This document shows positions 32,920-43,569 of a DNA stretch of 64,000 bases, piece by piece. Location of the stretch: assembly GCA_030323885.1 (NCBI GenBank), contig CM059187.1, positions 83,660,027-83,724,026 on the forward strand, written 5' to 3'. The notes beneath the pieces were generated by a model. The model searched no databases. It worked only from the letters and a program-made list of their open reading frames with translations, and was not told the DNA's origin. The DNA is from Branchipolynoe longqiensis. Taxonomy: Eukaryota; Annelida; Polychaeta; Phyllodocida; Polynoidae. Each line of letters starts with the position of its first letter. The stretch's first letter is position 1. A program made the translations under genes and the position numbers.

Positions 32920-33766
32920 TAATGTGGTTTGATAGCTAACCGATTTGGGCCATGTCATTTAGATTATGATTAGTCAGGTGGTTATGGAATGTGATTTTTA
33001 ATATGGTTGTGCAGCCAGGTAGTTGTGGTGTTTGTCATTTTGAATATTGGTCTATAGCCAGGTTGGTATTTGGAGTGTGTGATTTTGAGTATGGTTTGTA
33101 TAACCATATGATTATTCGGCTATAATTTTGAATACCATTCTAAAGTCAGGTGGGTATTTTTAGTAACTGATTTTAATATGGTTCTATAGCCAAATCGTTT
33201 TTCGGAGTAGATGATTTTAAAATGGTTCAATAGCCAAGTGCTTATTTGAAGTAAATGGTTTTTTAATATGGTGCTTTAACGAGGTGCTTAGTTAGAGTAA
33301 ATGATTTTAAATATGATTCAATAGCCAGGTGGTTATTTGCAGTAAGTGAATTTTTACTGTTGTGCTATAGCTAAGTGAGTTTTTAGGAGGTAAGTGGATT
33401 TTAATATGGTTCTATAGCCAAGTTTTTAACTGGAGTAATTGATTTCCAATATGATTCTATAGCTGGGTGGTTATTTGGAATAAGTGATTGTTAATATGAA
33501 CCTATAGCCAAGTGGTTATTTGGGGTAAGTGATTTTAATATGCTTCTATAGCTAAGATATTATCTGGATTAAGTGTTTTTTAATTACTATGTTTGACAGA
33601 AGTTCATATATCCAAGTGGTTATTTGGAGTAAGTGATTTTTAGTATGATTCAATAGCCAAGTTATTATTTGAATAAAGTGATTTTTAATATGAACCTATA
33701 GCCAAGTGGTTTATTTGGAGTAAGTGATTTTCAATATGGTTCTATAAACAGGTGGTTATTTGGAAT
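32920..33766. repeat. Intronic minisatellite, about 18 units of about 45 bp, abutting a splice donor
   Basis: Units follow AAGTGATTTTTAATATGGTT, CTATAGCCAAGTGGTTATTT, GGAGT. The last unit ends about 7 bases from the donor of the exon at 33774-33944. Units are diverged, so the array is old, yet the splice site is intact. Confidence 0.85.
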
Positions 33767-33773
33767 GGCTTAC

Positions 33774-33944
33774 CGTGACAAGGGAGAATGTGGCGACATT
33801 CAACAGGAGCCAGCCCAGAAATAGCAGTATGTAGGACAGGCAGCCGCCGAGTGCGGTCACGTGTTTGGTGTTCATATCAACCAGCAGCCGCCCAGGGTCC
33901 ACCATGTCAGCCCCGCCCCCGGCGCCGTCCTCCAGGCCTTCCAT
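33774..33944 (-). CDS. Coding exon of a small two-pass membrane protein (upstream exon)
   Basis: Read on the minus strand, a pyrimidine-rich acceptor ending CTCCTGCAG/AG precedes ATGGAAGGCC, and the exon closes at ACG followed by the consensus donor GTAAGC (33773 downward). The 57 codons from the ATG give an acidic and glycine-rich start (MEGLEDGAGGGADMVDPG), a short hydrophilic stretch, then one hydrophobic segment of about 23 residues (about 32-54, including YILLFLGWLLLNVATF), which I read as a transmembrane helix. Phase at the donor is 0, matching the exon at 28891-29061. The ATG was chosen because it sits at the acceptor. The frame is also open upstream to 33965, so a longer N terminus from an earlier exon is possible. 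A minisatellite starts about 8 bases past the donor. I do not recognise the family. Exon call good, function unknown. Confidence 0.6.
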
Positions 33945-33989
33945 CTCTGCAGGAGAAGCATGCAAGGGAGGTTACATGGCGGTTAAGGA

Positions 33990-35385
33990 AGGGTGGACCG
34001 CCGAGGTCATGGGGCGAGAGGGCAGGGGAGGGCAGGGGGAGGTGGGAGATGATGAGGGTGGGGGTTGTTTGGGAGGTTGGGGAATGTGGGGAGAGATTGG
34101 GGTGGGGTAGGATGGGAGGGGGGAGGGGGTTGGTTGGGAGGTGAGGGTGGGAGGTTGATTGGGAGGCTGGGAATGGGATGAGAGTGGAGGTGGGAGGAGG
34201 GATACAGATAGGTAGATTGAGGGGGAGTGATTGGAGGGAATGGGGGTGAGAGTGAGGTGGGAGGTGAGGGTGGGAAGGTTTGGGGTGGTTGGAAGGCTAG
34301 GGAAGTGAGGGGTAGTTGAACTTGAGTGGTGAGGAGAGAGGAGGGAGAGGAGATGGGTTATGTTGAAGTGTGGAGATGAGGGTGGGCGGTTGGGCTAGAA
34401 GGCTAGGAATGTGGGGGTGAGGGTGGAGGTGGGAGGAGGGAGAGGAGATGGGGTATGTTGGGTGATGGTTGCGGTGGGAGTGTTGGGTTGGGAGCTGGGA
34501 ATTGGAGGTTGAGATGGGTGCTCGTGGAGTGGGAGAGAAGGTAGGGAGAGAGGTTAGGTGAAAGAGAGTGGTGGAACAGGTCGAAGGTGGGGGTGGCTAA
34601 TGGAGGTGGGAGGGGGAGAGGAGAATGGATGAAGGAGGTGGGGAGGTTATGGGTGGGGCGGTTGGGTTGAAGGCTAGAATGTGGGTGGTGTGAGAGGGAG
34701 GTGGGAGGGAGGGGGTGATGGGGTATGGGGGTGAGGTAGAGATGGGTGGAGTGTTGGTGGTGGGAGGTGGAATTGGAGGTGGGAGGAAAGGTGGACTGGA
34801 GGAGGGTGGTTGGAAGAGGTAGGGGTGGGGTGGGGATCGGAATGGAAGTGGAGAGTTGGTAGGCGAGATGGAGTAGGGAGATGAGGGATGGTGGAGAAGG
34901 AAGGTGGGGTCGGGGGTTATGGGTGGGGTGGGAGGCTGGGACTGCAGATGCGGGAAGTAGAGAAGGTGGGAGGTGGGAGCTGGAGGGGGTGATGAAGGTG
35001 GGTTAGGGAGGAGGGGAGAAGTGGGAGTGGAAAGTGACGGGAGGGTGGGAGGAGGAAGGCGGGGAGGGGGTGGAGGTGGGTGGTGGTTGGGATGGGTGGG
35101 AGGTTGTGCTGAGTGGGAGGATGTGCTGAGTGGGAGGTTGGGTGGATGGAAGGCTGGGAATATGGAGGTGGAATGTAAGGAAGGGGGGTGTGGGAGGTGA
35201 AGGGAGGTGTGAGATGGAGGAGAGAGGTTGGTGTGGGGTGGGAGATTGGAGATATGGAGGTAATAGGGAAGGTGGGAGGTGGGAGGTGGGAGGTGGGAGG
35301 AGATGGGAGGTGAATGAAGGAAGTGGGGGTGAGGAATGGGAGATGGGAGGTGGAGGAGGGAGGTGAAGTTAGGATACAAGTAAGC
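33990..35385 (+). repeat. Polypurine GGTGGGAGG-rich tract, about 1.4 kb
   Basis: Plus strand rich in GGTGGGAGGTGGGAGG-like runs with GGGTGGG and GAGATGG variants. Long proline/serine/histidine-rich minus-strand frames across it are compositional. It lies upstream of the first coding exon, in the presumed first intron. Confidence 0.85.
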
Positions 35386-35784
35386 AATAACACATCACAT
35401 CGTGCTATACAACTACTGATCACATAAGTGCCAGGCAAGATGTGCAATTAAAATAATGGGAGGTATTTCTAAAGGAAAATGAGCTGAAAACAAACAAAAA
35501 ATGGAGTACCTGAAACCCATTCAAATTATTCACAAACCTAAACTTCAAAAGTGTGACAAGAACTGACACAGTATATTTAGATTAAAGCACTAATCGCACG
35601 GGTACAAGGAATTGCAAATGTTAACTATATACAAAATATAGACGAATGTGTTCCCGTGCAAGAAATGTTACAGAAATTATTGATAAAAGAAATCAATCCG
35701 TATGGATTATGACTACTACTGCACAGCGGCAAAAACAAGCGCAACAACCATCCAACCACTACAAAAATAATACTAAATAAATAT
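35386..35784. other. AT-rich sequence, nothing recognised
   Basis: No coding or repeat signature found. Confidence 0.35.
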
Positions 35785-35925
35785 TGTATGCCTTATTCTA
35801 TATACCTTTTTCCTAAATAGCCCTGAATTGAAAAATGGCTCCAAGACCAGTGCTTCGCACTGACAAAAGACTTATTCATCAAGCTAAACATATTGACCAC
35901 CAAAAAAAAGAAAAAAGGAATCCCT
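35785..35925 (+). mobile_element. LINE family A, 3'-UTR fragment with A-rich tail
   Basis: CCTTATTCTATATACCTTTT, CCAAGACCAGTGCTTCGCAC and TTGACCACCAAAAAAAAGAA, the reverse complement of 31149-31270. Plus-strand insertion. Confidence 0.7.
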
Positions 35926-36354
35926 TCTATTAGTCTAACAATGCTATAACGTGTCCTTGTCTTTACGTGACAATATAACTGAGAAGGGTCATTCATCATG
36001 TTTGACTGACTCTGATTGTTTCAGTCTGTCCAGAATAGGTCAAATTAGACCACACAACGCCTAATGAATACGTAGTTTTTAGATATACAAAGTATGAATA
36101 GTCATATCTGATCATGATAGTTATCAATATCTGACATCGGTTTGGTCATGTTAGGATCTCTTCGAAGAGCATAAAGCTTTTTTTTTTTTTGTTAAATATT
36201 TTTATTCATCTGAATACATATTTTGTCAGCGCTGGGCCACTGGTCTTCCAGCCGTTGGAGTGATCACATTTGATTTGTACATAGTGGAAGTGGAATGTGT
36301 TGCATTGTGTGCAGCACAACCCATTCTGAACATAAAAAGAAAGTGGGGGAGCAG

Positions 36355-36409
36355 CCTATGCTGTATAGTGTACAGCATAGGTACTATGCTGTACACTATA
36401 CAGCATAGG
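36355..36409. repeat. Perfect 25-bp inverted repeat with 5-base loop
   Basis: CCTATGCTGTATAGTGTACA... (36355-36379), loop GGTAC, then its exact reverse complement (36385-36409). It would form a strong hairpin in DNA or in the LINE 3' UTR RNA. Confidence 0.95.
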
Positions 36410-36744
36410 TACTCAATATAGTGCAAGGTACATGCATCAAGATATAGTGGGCAGTAATGTACACTTGTGGTTAAATCATATGCTGTGTTTGTATATTAGT
36501 TAGTTTTGGTTTTAATAATGGTTACTCTTTAAATAGTGCCATGTTGTGCATGTATAGTGTTTTATATTGCGTGCATTGCTGGTTGAAGATGTAGTTATTC
36601 ACTGGTGGTAGTGGGTCTTGAATGTTATTATGTCATTGAGTTATAATAGTTGTTTGTCAAATGTGGATGGGGAGGAGAGGTCTATGGGCAGGGGCAGACA
36701 GGCAGGAAAAGAGCAGGCATGAGAGAGGGCAAAGTCAATGGGTC

Positions 36745-37960
36745 ATTCAGTAGGTCGCATTATATATTTGCAGTGCCAGGTTTTGGGCCTGAATAACCAG
36801 GTGAGCTCTGTATGCATTTTTAAAGGCAAGGATCGAACCCGCTTCACTGGTTTTGGTTTGGAGTTCATTCCACATGACACTCCCTTTGTAAATCGGAGCT
36901 CTGATTGACTTATTTGTATTAGCATTGGGCACCCAGAGTAGGGTCGATGTCCCCCTTCTCGTTACCCTTGTTGTGCGATCTATGTATTTGTCTTCACTTG
37001 CATATTTTTACATCAGCGTCATTAGGTGTAGGTTCCTACATACATCCAGAGTGTCCAGCCCTGCTCTGCTATGCATTTCAACCACACTTAGTATCTTGCC
37101 TTGGAATACTGTTCTTAGAGCTCTCTTTTGCTTTCTTTGTAATTTGGTATCATCCTGCTTTGTTAGTAATCCATAGATGATATCATGGTATATAATTGGT
37201 AATATTGTTGACTTGTACAGCTGCAGTGCAATATTCTCACTTACATAGGTCCTTATTTTTCTGAATGTGTTCTTTTATAGTGCCAGTGTTTGGTTAAGTC
37301 TTGCCAGCTGTTGGGTACCACTTAGAGTCGCATCGAGAGTTGTGCCTAGGTACTTACAGGAGTTCACCTCACGGAGCACTAAGCCACCCATCTGCAGTTG
37401 TATTGGCCGGGGCCCTTGCCTTCCTGGCTTTGGTTCCATAGATTATGTACTCAGTTTTAGTGCAATTTAGTGTTAGTTTATTCTCATGGCACCATGTGTT
37501 CACTCCATCTAGCACCATTCCAGCCTCTGTTGTGACTATGGCAAGGTCATTGTTATGTATTGTTAGTGATGTATCATCAGCAAATAATGTGAAAGATGCT
37601 TTGTTGGAAACTAGAGGTAGGTCATTTATAAATATTAGAAACAGTAGGGGTCCCAGATTAAAACCCTGTGGAACTCCTGTTTTTATTTCTCGGGTGGTCG
37701 AGTTGGTATCACTTAGTTTTGTGTATTGTTTTCTATTGCTGGGGTAATTTGTGAGGAAGCTATGTGCTCTATTCCCTAGCCCAGCTTGTTCTATTTTATG
37801 CATGAGGATTTTGAGGTCGATCGTATCAAATGGCTTCTTGAAATCAAGGAAGACTGCGATAGTAATATCACCCTTGTCTATGTTTGACAGAAGTTCATCC
37901 AGTAGAGAGGCCAGTGCCCCAGTGGTGGACCTATTTTTCCTGAACCCGTTTTGCTGGTAG
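36745..37960 (-). pseudogene. Reverse transcriptase and C-terminal domain of LINE family A, broken
   Basis: Motifs in order on the minus strand: NGFRKNRSTTGAL, AVFLDFKKPFDTID (first catalytic Asp region), GVPQGFNLGPLLFLIFINDL, LFADDTSL (catalytic Asp pair, codons about 37578-37573) and NKLTLNCTKTEYIIYG. The frame then shifts near 37430 and continues with KYLGTTLDATLSG, ILPIIYHDIIYGLL and ALRTVFQGK, has a stop, and ends with a region containing SVMWNELQTKTSEAGS. Used in life for target-primed reverse transcription. Here inactive: no endonuclease, at least one frameshift and one stop. Confidence 0.85.
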
Positions 37961-38237
37961 GTCAATGAACAATAAACGATATGGTAAATAAAGATGAAAA
38001 TGCCTCTCCTTTTGTGTTTTGCCATCAGTGCAAAACCATTAGCAGAAAATGAGTGGCAAAAACTACAATAAAATGCATGGTAGCGAATGAGCAGTTTTGA
38101 GAGGGGAGCAAAAAGAGTAGGTGTCTTAACGCTGATCTCTGATTTGAATTGCAGCGATATGTGACATGGCCATATTGCACAATTATGATCTCCTACCGAG
38201 TTTTTCCTGCAATACCGGTTTTAAGTTGGAGCTTTTG

Positions 38238-38380
38238 TAGACGGGATGGCCGAAAGAGATAAGATAAGTGAGGTCCTGGGGTAAACCCCCCATCCCTAAG
38301 AGATGTCAAACCAACATTGATACTTGTTGCTATCCACCAGCCTGGCCGCTCGGCATTATTAAGATATGGTAAGGTCGAGT
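38238..38380 (+). mobile_element. SINE S1, head and partial body
   Basis: AGACGGGATGGCCGAAAGAG, a decayed box-B region, CAAACCAACATTGATACTTG and GCTCGGCATTATTAAG. It ends before either tail. Confidence 0.65.
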
Positions 38381-38384
38381 TTGC

Positions 38385-38801
38385 TTAAAGCTGCATAGTC
38401 CGATGAAAACATCAATTTTCTAAAACCAGAACAATTATCTAGATTTGCTTCTACATATCTAACTTAGATCCTGGTGCACTTATTAAACATGTGTTGCCAC
38501 ATAGAAGGGAATACTAAGGCAATTTAATCCAACATATTACTGCAGAAGCCTATGTTGTCAGAATTTTGGAAAACTTGTCAAAATTAATTTTGCATGATTG
38601 CACTTAAAATATCTCAAAAGTTAACTCTTTAAAATAAAACTTGCTTCAAACTAAAGTAAGTTAGATTGTTTGTTTGTTTGTTGTTGTTTTACGTCCTAGC
38701 AACATCTAAGGTCATATCAGGACGGAAGTAAGTTAGATTATAATGATCAACCTAATTTATTTATCACAGAAAATGGCAGAACCTCCAAACTATGAGACTA
38801 T
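38385..38801. mobile_element. MITE family M1 with a nested SINE tail
   Basis: TAAAGCTGCATAGTCCGATG start. Interior in reverse orientation relative to 17523 (for example TGTTGCCACATAGAAGGGAA). The right end is decayed (GAGACTATCGG). A SINE fragment is inserted at 38668. Confidence 0.75.
38668..38725 (-). mobile_element. Truncated SINE S1 tail b with 14-bp target duplication
   Basis: Only the last about 58 bases of S1b are present. AAGTAAGTTAGATT flanks it on both sides (38654-38667 and 38726-38739). This proves LINE-type retrotransposition and gives the relative age: SINE after MITE. Confidence 0.85.
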
Positions 38802-38803
38802 CG

Positions 38804-38946
38804 GTTTGTTTGTTTGTTGTTGTTTTACGTCCTAGCAACATCTAAGGTCATGTCAGGATGGGTACCGACTTGTGACAGTGCACACTCAGTGCGACTTTAT
38901 AGTGCTGCCCCATTGGGAGACCAGACCACCAGCACCATGACCGGCC
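38804..38946 (-). mobile_element. SINE S1, tail type b, 5'-truncated
   Basis: TTGTTTTACGTCCTAGCAAC, CATGTCAGGATGGGTACCGA, GACTTTATAGTGCTGCCCCA, ACCAGCACCATGACC. Confidence 0.8.
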
Positions 38947-39124
38947 AGACTATCGGACTATCTAAATTTAATATAAAGATAATGTCACCGATCGGGTCAA
39001 CTCTATGAAGTCGCAATGAGTGTGCACTGTCACAATGGGGGACCTCCGACTTTTTAGTTCAAGTTCCTGCCGTTCGCATCGCCACTGAAGTAGTGGGCCT
39101 CTCGGGCACACTGTAACACTGCAA

Positions 39125-39765
39125 ATTCAATGGCTATGAGCAATCTTCATACAAAAGAAGTGTAATATCTCTAAAAGTACACCACCTAGAGACAAACCAC
39201 TTGGTAGACATATAGAAAACATATTCAACAAATAGATTATATTAAATTTATCAGGTTAAGGTTCTGCATTTCTATTAATTTTGAATAAAATACACGTTCT
39301 GCACTGCTTGTACCAGCAAACTCAATGCATTGTCAATGGCCGTGAGCAATCTTCATACAGAAAAAGTAACATATCTCTAAAAGTTCACCACCTAGAGACA
39401 AACCACTTGGTACACATATAGAAAACATATTCAACAAATATATTATATTATATTTATCAGGTTAGGGTTCTGCATTTCTATTAAATTTTAATAAAATAAA
39501 CGTTCTGCACTGCGCGTACCGGCAAACTCAATGCATTGTCAATGGCCGTGAACAAACTTCATACAGAAGAAGTCAAATATCTCTAAAACCACAACACCTA
39601 CAGACAAATCGCTTGGTATACATATAGAAAACATACAACGAATAGATTATATTAAATTTATAAGGTTAGGGTTCTGTATTTCTATTAATTTTGAATTAAA
39701 TATACGTGTTGCACTGCGCGTACCGGCAAACTCAAAGCATTGTCAATATGACCGTGTAGGCCCAC
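39125..39765. repeat. Three-unit tandem repeat, period 206 bp
   Basis: CAATCTTCAT/CAAACTTCAT recurs at 39141, 39347 and 39553. Each unit continues ATATCTCTAAAA, CACCTA(G/C)AGACAAA, CACATATAGAAAACATA, ATTATATTAAATTTAT and GTTCTGCACTGC. The unit shares motifs with the hairpin arms at 62672-62991. Confidence 0.9.
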
Positions 39766-39879
39766 TAGTACCGACGCGCCACCAAGTGTCGGAAAATGAA
39801 CTACGCCACATGTCCCCCATTCAATACCCATCCTGATATATGACCTTAATCGTTGCTAGGACGCAAAAGCCGTCCGGTG

Positions 39880-39985
39880 AAATAATAATAATGACTAATA
39901 ATTTTTTTTAATAACGATAATAATAACATCAATAATAATAACGATAACAATAGCGACAATAATAACAAAAATAGTAATAATACCT
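39880..39985. repeat. AAT/ACG-type trinucleotide simple repeat
   Basis: Runs of AATAATAATAACGATAACAA. Low complexity. Confidence 0.8.
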
Positions 39986-40311
39986 CAGAGGTGAGCAGCC
40001 ATCAGAATGGAACGTGTCGCATTGATGTAGTTTCTACAGCAACAGCTCGCTGGGAAAACTAGCTTGCCGGATATTAAAACAGGAACGCCGAGAGCAGGGT
40101 AAATTAGGACAGGCAGCGACATGGGCACTGCAATCGCCCTCGACCACTAGTGCGGAGTCTGCGCCAGTGCAAACGCGCTGTGATTCGCTAATGGCGGTGC
40201 ACACACAAAGGCACACACAAAGTGCACACACAAAGTGAGCCTTCGTTCATACCTTCCTTTCCTTCCTTCTGCCTCATTGGCTGCTCTGCTGCTTACCATG
40301 AGTAGCCAATA

Positions 40312-40510
40312 CAGTCAACCCTCTCTAACTGACCACCTCCACAGATCGGCCACTCCCCTTATATCGATCGCTTTATTTGGGTCCCAAACGATCGCCCATG
40401 CAATACCATTGTAAAGTGTTTTTTTTAATGTTAAACCTAAACCGACCACCTCCCTAAATGGACCATTTCAAGTCGGTGCCATGGTCGGTCGATTTAGAGA
40501 GGTTTTACTG
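40312..40510. mobile_element. pogo/Tigger-type MITE
   Basis: CAGTCAACCCTCTCTAACTG to TAGAGAGGTTTTACTG with TA flanks. Internal GGGTCCCAAACGATCGCCCA matches the reverse complement of 30441-30634. Confidence 0.8.
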
Positions 40511-40710
40511 TAGTTTAATTTCTACCACCAACCCGCCCTCTGACGGCAGTGAGTGGTAAAATAAGACCTAGATCGAGTGAGTAGGGCGTCAGGATTAGTG
40601 CATTGGATATAACCCAAATGCACAGAAGACAGCGCATGAATACATAGAAAGAGACTAGAAATAGTGAATGCAATAACTAGCACATTTAACAAGGGTAGTG
40701 TCTTCTATTC

Positions 40711-41011
40711 AGTGCGTGGTGGTAGACCATGGGATCCTGGGTTCGAACCCTAGTCGATTCAAACCAATGACTTAAAAATTGATACTTGTCGCTTCCTAGC
40801 CAGGTGCTCAGCATTATTAGGATAGGGCAAGGACTGGTTGGCTCAGTGTCAGAATAATGTGACTGAGTGGGATATCAGGTCATGGTGCTGGTGGCCTGGT
40901 CTCCCATAGGGGCAGCACTATATAGTGGCCATGAGTGCGCACTGTCATAAGTCGGTACCCGTCCTGATATGACCTTAGATGTTGCTAGGACGTAAAACAA
41001 CAAACAAACAA
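40711..41011 (+). mobile_element. SINE S1, tail type b
   Basis: GTGGTGGTAGACCATGGGAT, GGGTTCGAACCCTAGTCGAT, the full shared body, and the b tail to AAACAACAAACAAACAA. Confidence 0.85.
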
Positions 41012-41261
41012 TCTATTCAGTGATAGGTTACTAAATGTATATTCCTATAAGGCAAGTTCATCTCACCACATTTGACATCTGCATTTACGTCTATAAAATG
41101 GCATGATAGATCTAGAATAAGAGTTCCTTTGAATAGAAAGATTTGTGTGTGGTAATTTCCTATCAACATAGTTGGCACCTGCATTTAGATTTAGACCTTG
41201 ATTGTCAGTTTTTTCTTTATATTATCTTCAGGTTGGCATTGTGTGGGATGGCTTCTAGTAA

Positions 41262-42244
41262 TGGGGCTGTCACATTATGACACATCACGCAAATGTATGG
41301 TGACGTATGTGATTTTTGAGGCTACGTCGGGATACGTCATAATGCGTTATGTGTGCATTAGGCACGCATTGGTATACGTCAATGTACGTTGATGTTCATC
41401 GACATACGGCGGTGCGCATTAGGGGGTGAGCAAAGTTTTTTGCAGGGCAAAACTTTTGACGTACGACAATGCATGGATGCTTGCATTACGCCTATGTTTG
41501 GCGTACATCAAGATACGTTAGACGCACATTGGAGGTTGGAGGAACATTGTTCCTACATGGTCCTACATCGACTTTCGTTCCTCTGATGGAGAGCATTCAG
41601 TCCCCTTGTTGGCAACATAACACAAACATATGACAATGTTGTTCTAACGTATGGATAGCGTATGGCTGATGGATGGTTGGAGTTTCTCCACCGTGTCTTG
41701 AAGTATTTGACATATAGGGCGTGCGTCTGGCTCTCGCTTAACATATATAACATTCGCCGGCATTCTGCGAACATGCTGTGAGTGTTTTGCGGGTGGGTCG
41801 GGTCCCCCCGCAAATTGGCATGCATTACTCAGGCGTTACGCCAACGTCGCGCACGCTGGATGCATGCTGGTGCAACACCGAAATGCACAGGACTGTCATT
41901 GGACATACGTCGCTCATGCGCTGGCACTATGCACTCATACATTGTGCAACACGTTTAACGGTCGCTAGCGGAACATTGGGAGCACGTTATGCCAATTCTA
42001 GGTAAATGTTGTGTGCGCGAGAGGCACATTAGCCACACATTGTGCCAAACCTTTTTTGGGTTTTTTCTCATGTGTCGGCATATGTTACCACTACATCGGA
42101 CCGATGCTATGCGTACGTCCACTATGTTACACTGACGCACAACTTTTCCCCCCATGCCAAAACGTTTTACGCATCTCGACAAAAAAAAGTGATTTTACGC
42201 ATTGGCGGCTTGCTTGCAAGATGCGTCATAATGTGACATGGCCT
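41262..42244. mobile_element. TAA-flanked element with TACGTCA/CGCATT monomers, about 1 kb
   Basis: Tips TGGGGCTGTCACATTATGAC and (reverse complement) AGGCCATGTCACATTATGAC, with TAA at 41259-41261 and 42245-42247. The interior is a loose array of ACGTC, TACGT, GCATTA and GCGCA words in both orientations. Small frames inside are not genes. No transposase. Confidence 0.75.
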
Positions 42245-42418
42245 TAAAAAGAAAGGATGAATCGGTAGGCTCTAGCAGTCCTTGTACGCAAGGCTCTAAG
42301 TCAAGTTATTGGTAACAAAACTGACAGTTTCCACATTTATACCTAGATAATTCTCAAGTTGGTAATTATAGATTCTCGACTGCAGCTAGCCTGGTCACAT
42401 TGCCTCAGCGCTACGCCT

Positions 42419-42734
42419 CGCACCAGGCGTGGTGGTCGAATGGATAGAGCGCGCGCCTTGCGTGCGGGAGATCGGGAGTTCGTTTTCCCGGTCGAGTCAA
42501 ACCAATGACTTATATAATTGATACGTATCGCTTCCTAACCTGGTGCTCGCCATTATTAGGATAGGTCAAGGACTGGTTACCTCAGGGGCATGATAATATG
42601 ACTGAGTGGGATATCGGATTTCCCAGTGTAACAGCACGATATAATCACAATGCGTGCGCACTGTCACCAATCAGTACCCGTCCTGATATGACCCTATATG
42701 TTTCCAGGACGTAAAACTCCAACAACCAGCCAAC
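42419..42734 (+). mobile_element. SINE S1, tail type b, GGTGGTCGAATGGATAGAGC head
   Basis: A third head type, GGTGGTCGAATGGATAGAGC and GCCTTGCGTGCGGGAGATCG, fused to the same body and tail b (ACGTAAAACTCCAACAACCA). Confidence 0.8.
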
Positions 42735-43560
42735 CAACTACGACTTTTGACTTAGTTATATAGTGTGGTCATTCTAGTCAGTTTTGTGGCCAAACATCAC
42801 ACTTATTAGTAATAAACAACAACGGGGCTTTTTCGTCGGTGCCAGCCAGAGAGCTTCTCCTCCAAACTGTGCCTTGCCTTATTCGTATCGTAGGAACCGG
42901 ACAATAGCTGAGGGTAAGCACGGCCCCTGTGGACGAACTTTGTTGGCGTGCTCAATTCGGAGCAGGATAGTGCGCGCTCTCAATGAGACCGGGGATTGAT
43001 TTCGGCGCGTGCGCACCGCAGGTTCCTCAGCGTTCTTCGGGCGGCGCTTCCCGACGAGAATAGCCGGAGACCGCGCACAAAAACATCCGCTTTGTTACTG
43101 AGCGCCGCCCGCCCACCTCGCCTGATGTAGTATGCCGAGGAGTCCACAAGGGTGTCACTATTATATTAAGCTTAGTCCAGTCAGCATTATTCCATGACAT
43201 GTTATTTATATCTTCTGGACAAACAACGACACAGGGAATATTAGTTGGATGAGAATCTTTCTATCCGGTACCCTCGAAAGGTCCCTCTGTTTAATAGCAA
43301 TAGTCATTAGTATACATAAAGTGAAATTTCCGACCGACTGGAGGCCGTGTATGAGCAGAACCGCCCGAAGTCGCCTCCCCCAGGAGACTTAGCCCTGATT
43401 GGCTGATCACCTGTGGCTTGGTGAGCCTCAGCTGGGGGAGTGCAGGCAGTATAGTGCCCACCCGCCATGCGGCAGGTAGGGAGCATTAGGTCCTGCAGCA
43501 TGAGCACAACAACTTATACAATACGATATACAGTTAAATATATAACGTGTATATATGTAT
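42735..43560. other. GC-rich unassigned sequence
   Basis: CpG-rich at about 42990-43130, with no consensus splice pair or conserved peptide. I see no gene here. Confidence 0.35.
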
Positions 43561-43569
43561 ATACATATA

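Larger units (their letters stand above)
36178..37960 (-). mobile_element. 5'-truncated non-LTR retrotransposon (LINE family A)
   Basis: A T-run at 36178-36190 is the poly(A) tail of a minus-strand insertion. Going up, about 0.55 kb of 3' UTR with a perfect hairpin (36355-36409), then the C-terminal domain and reverse transcriptase to about 37960, where homology stops: a typical 5' truncation. Jockey/CR1-like by motif style; the clade is not certain. Confidence 0.8.

Noticed and set aside
34597..35447. Proline/histidine-rich frames of 260 and 176 codons, minus strand
   Set aside because: Same compositional cause: GGTGGGAGG simple sequence read backwards, with no splice or family signal.
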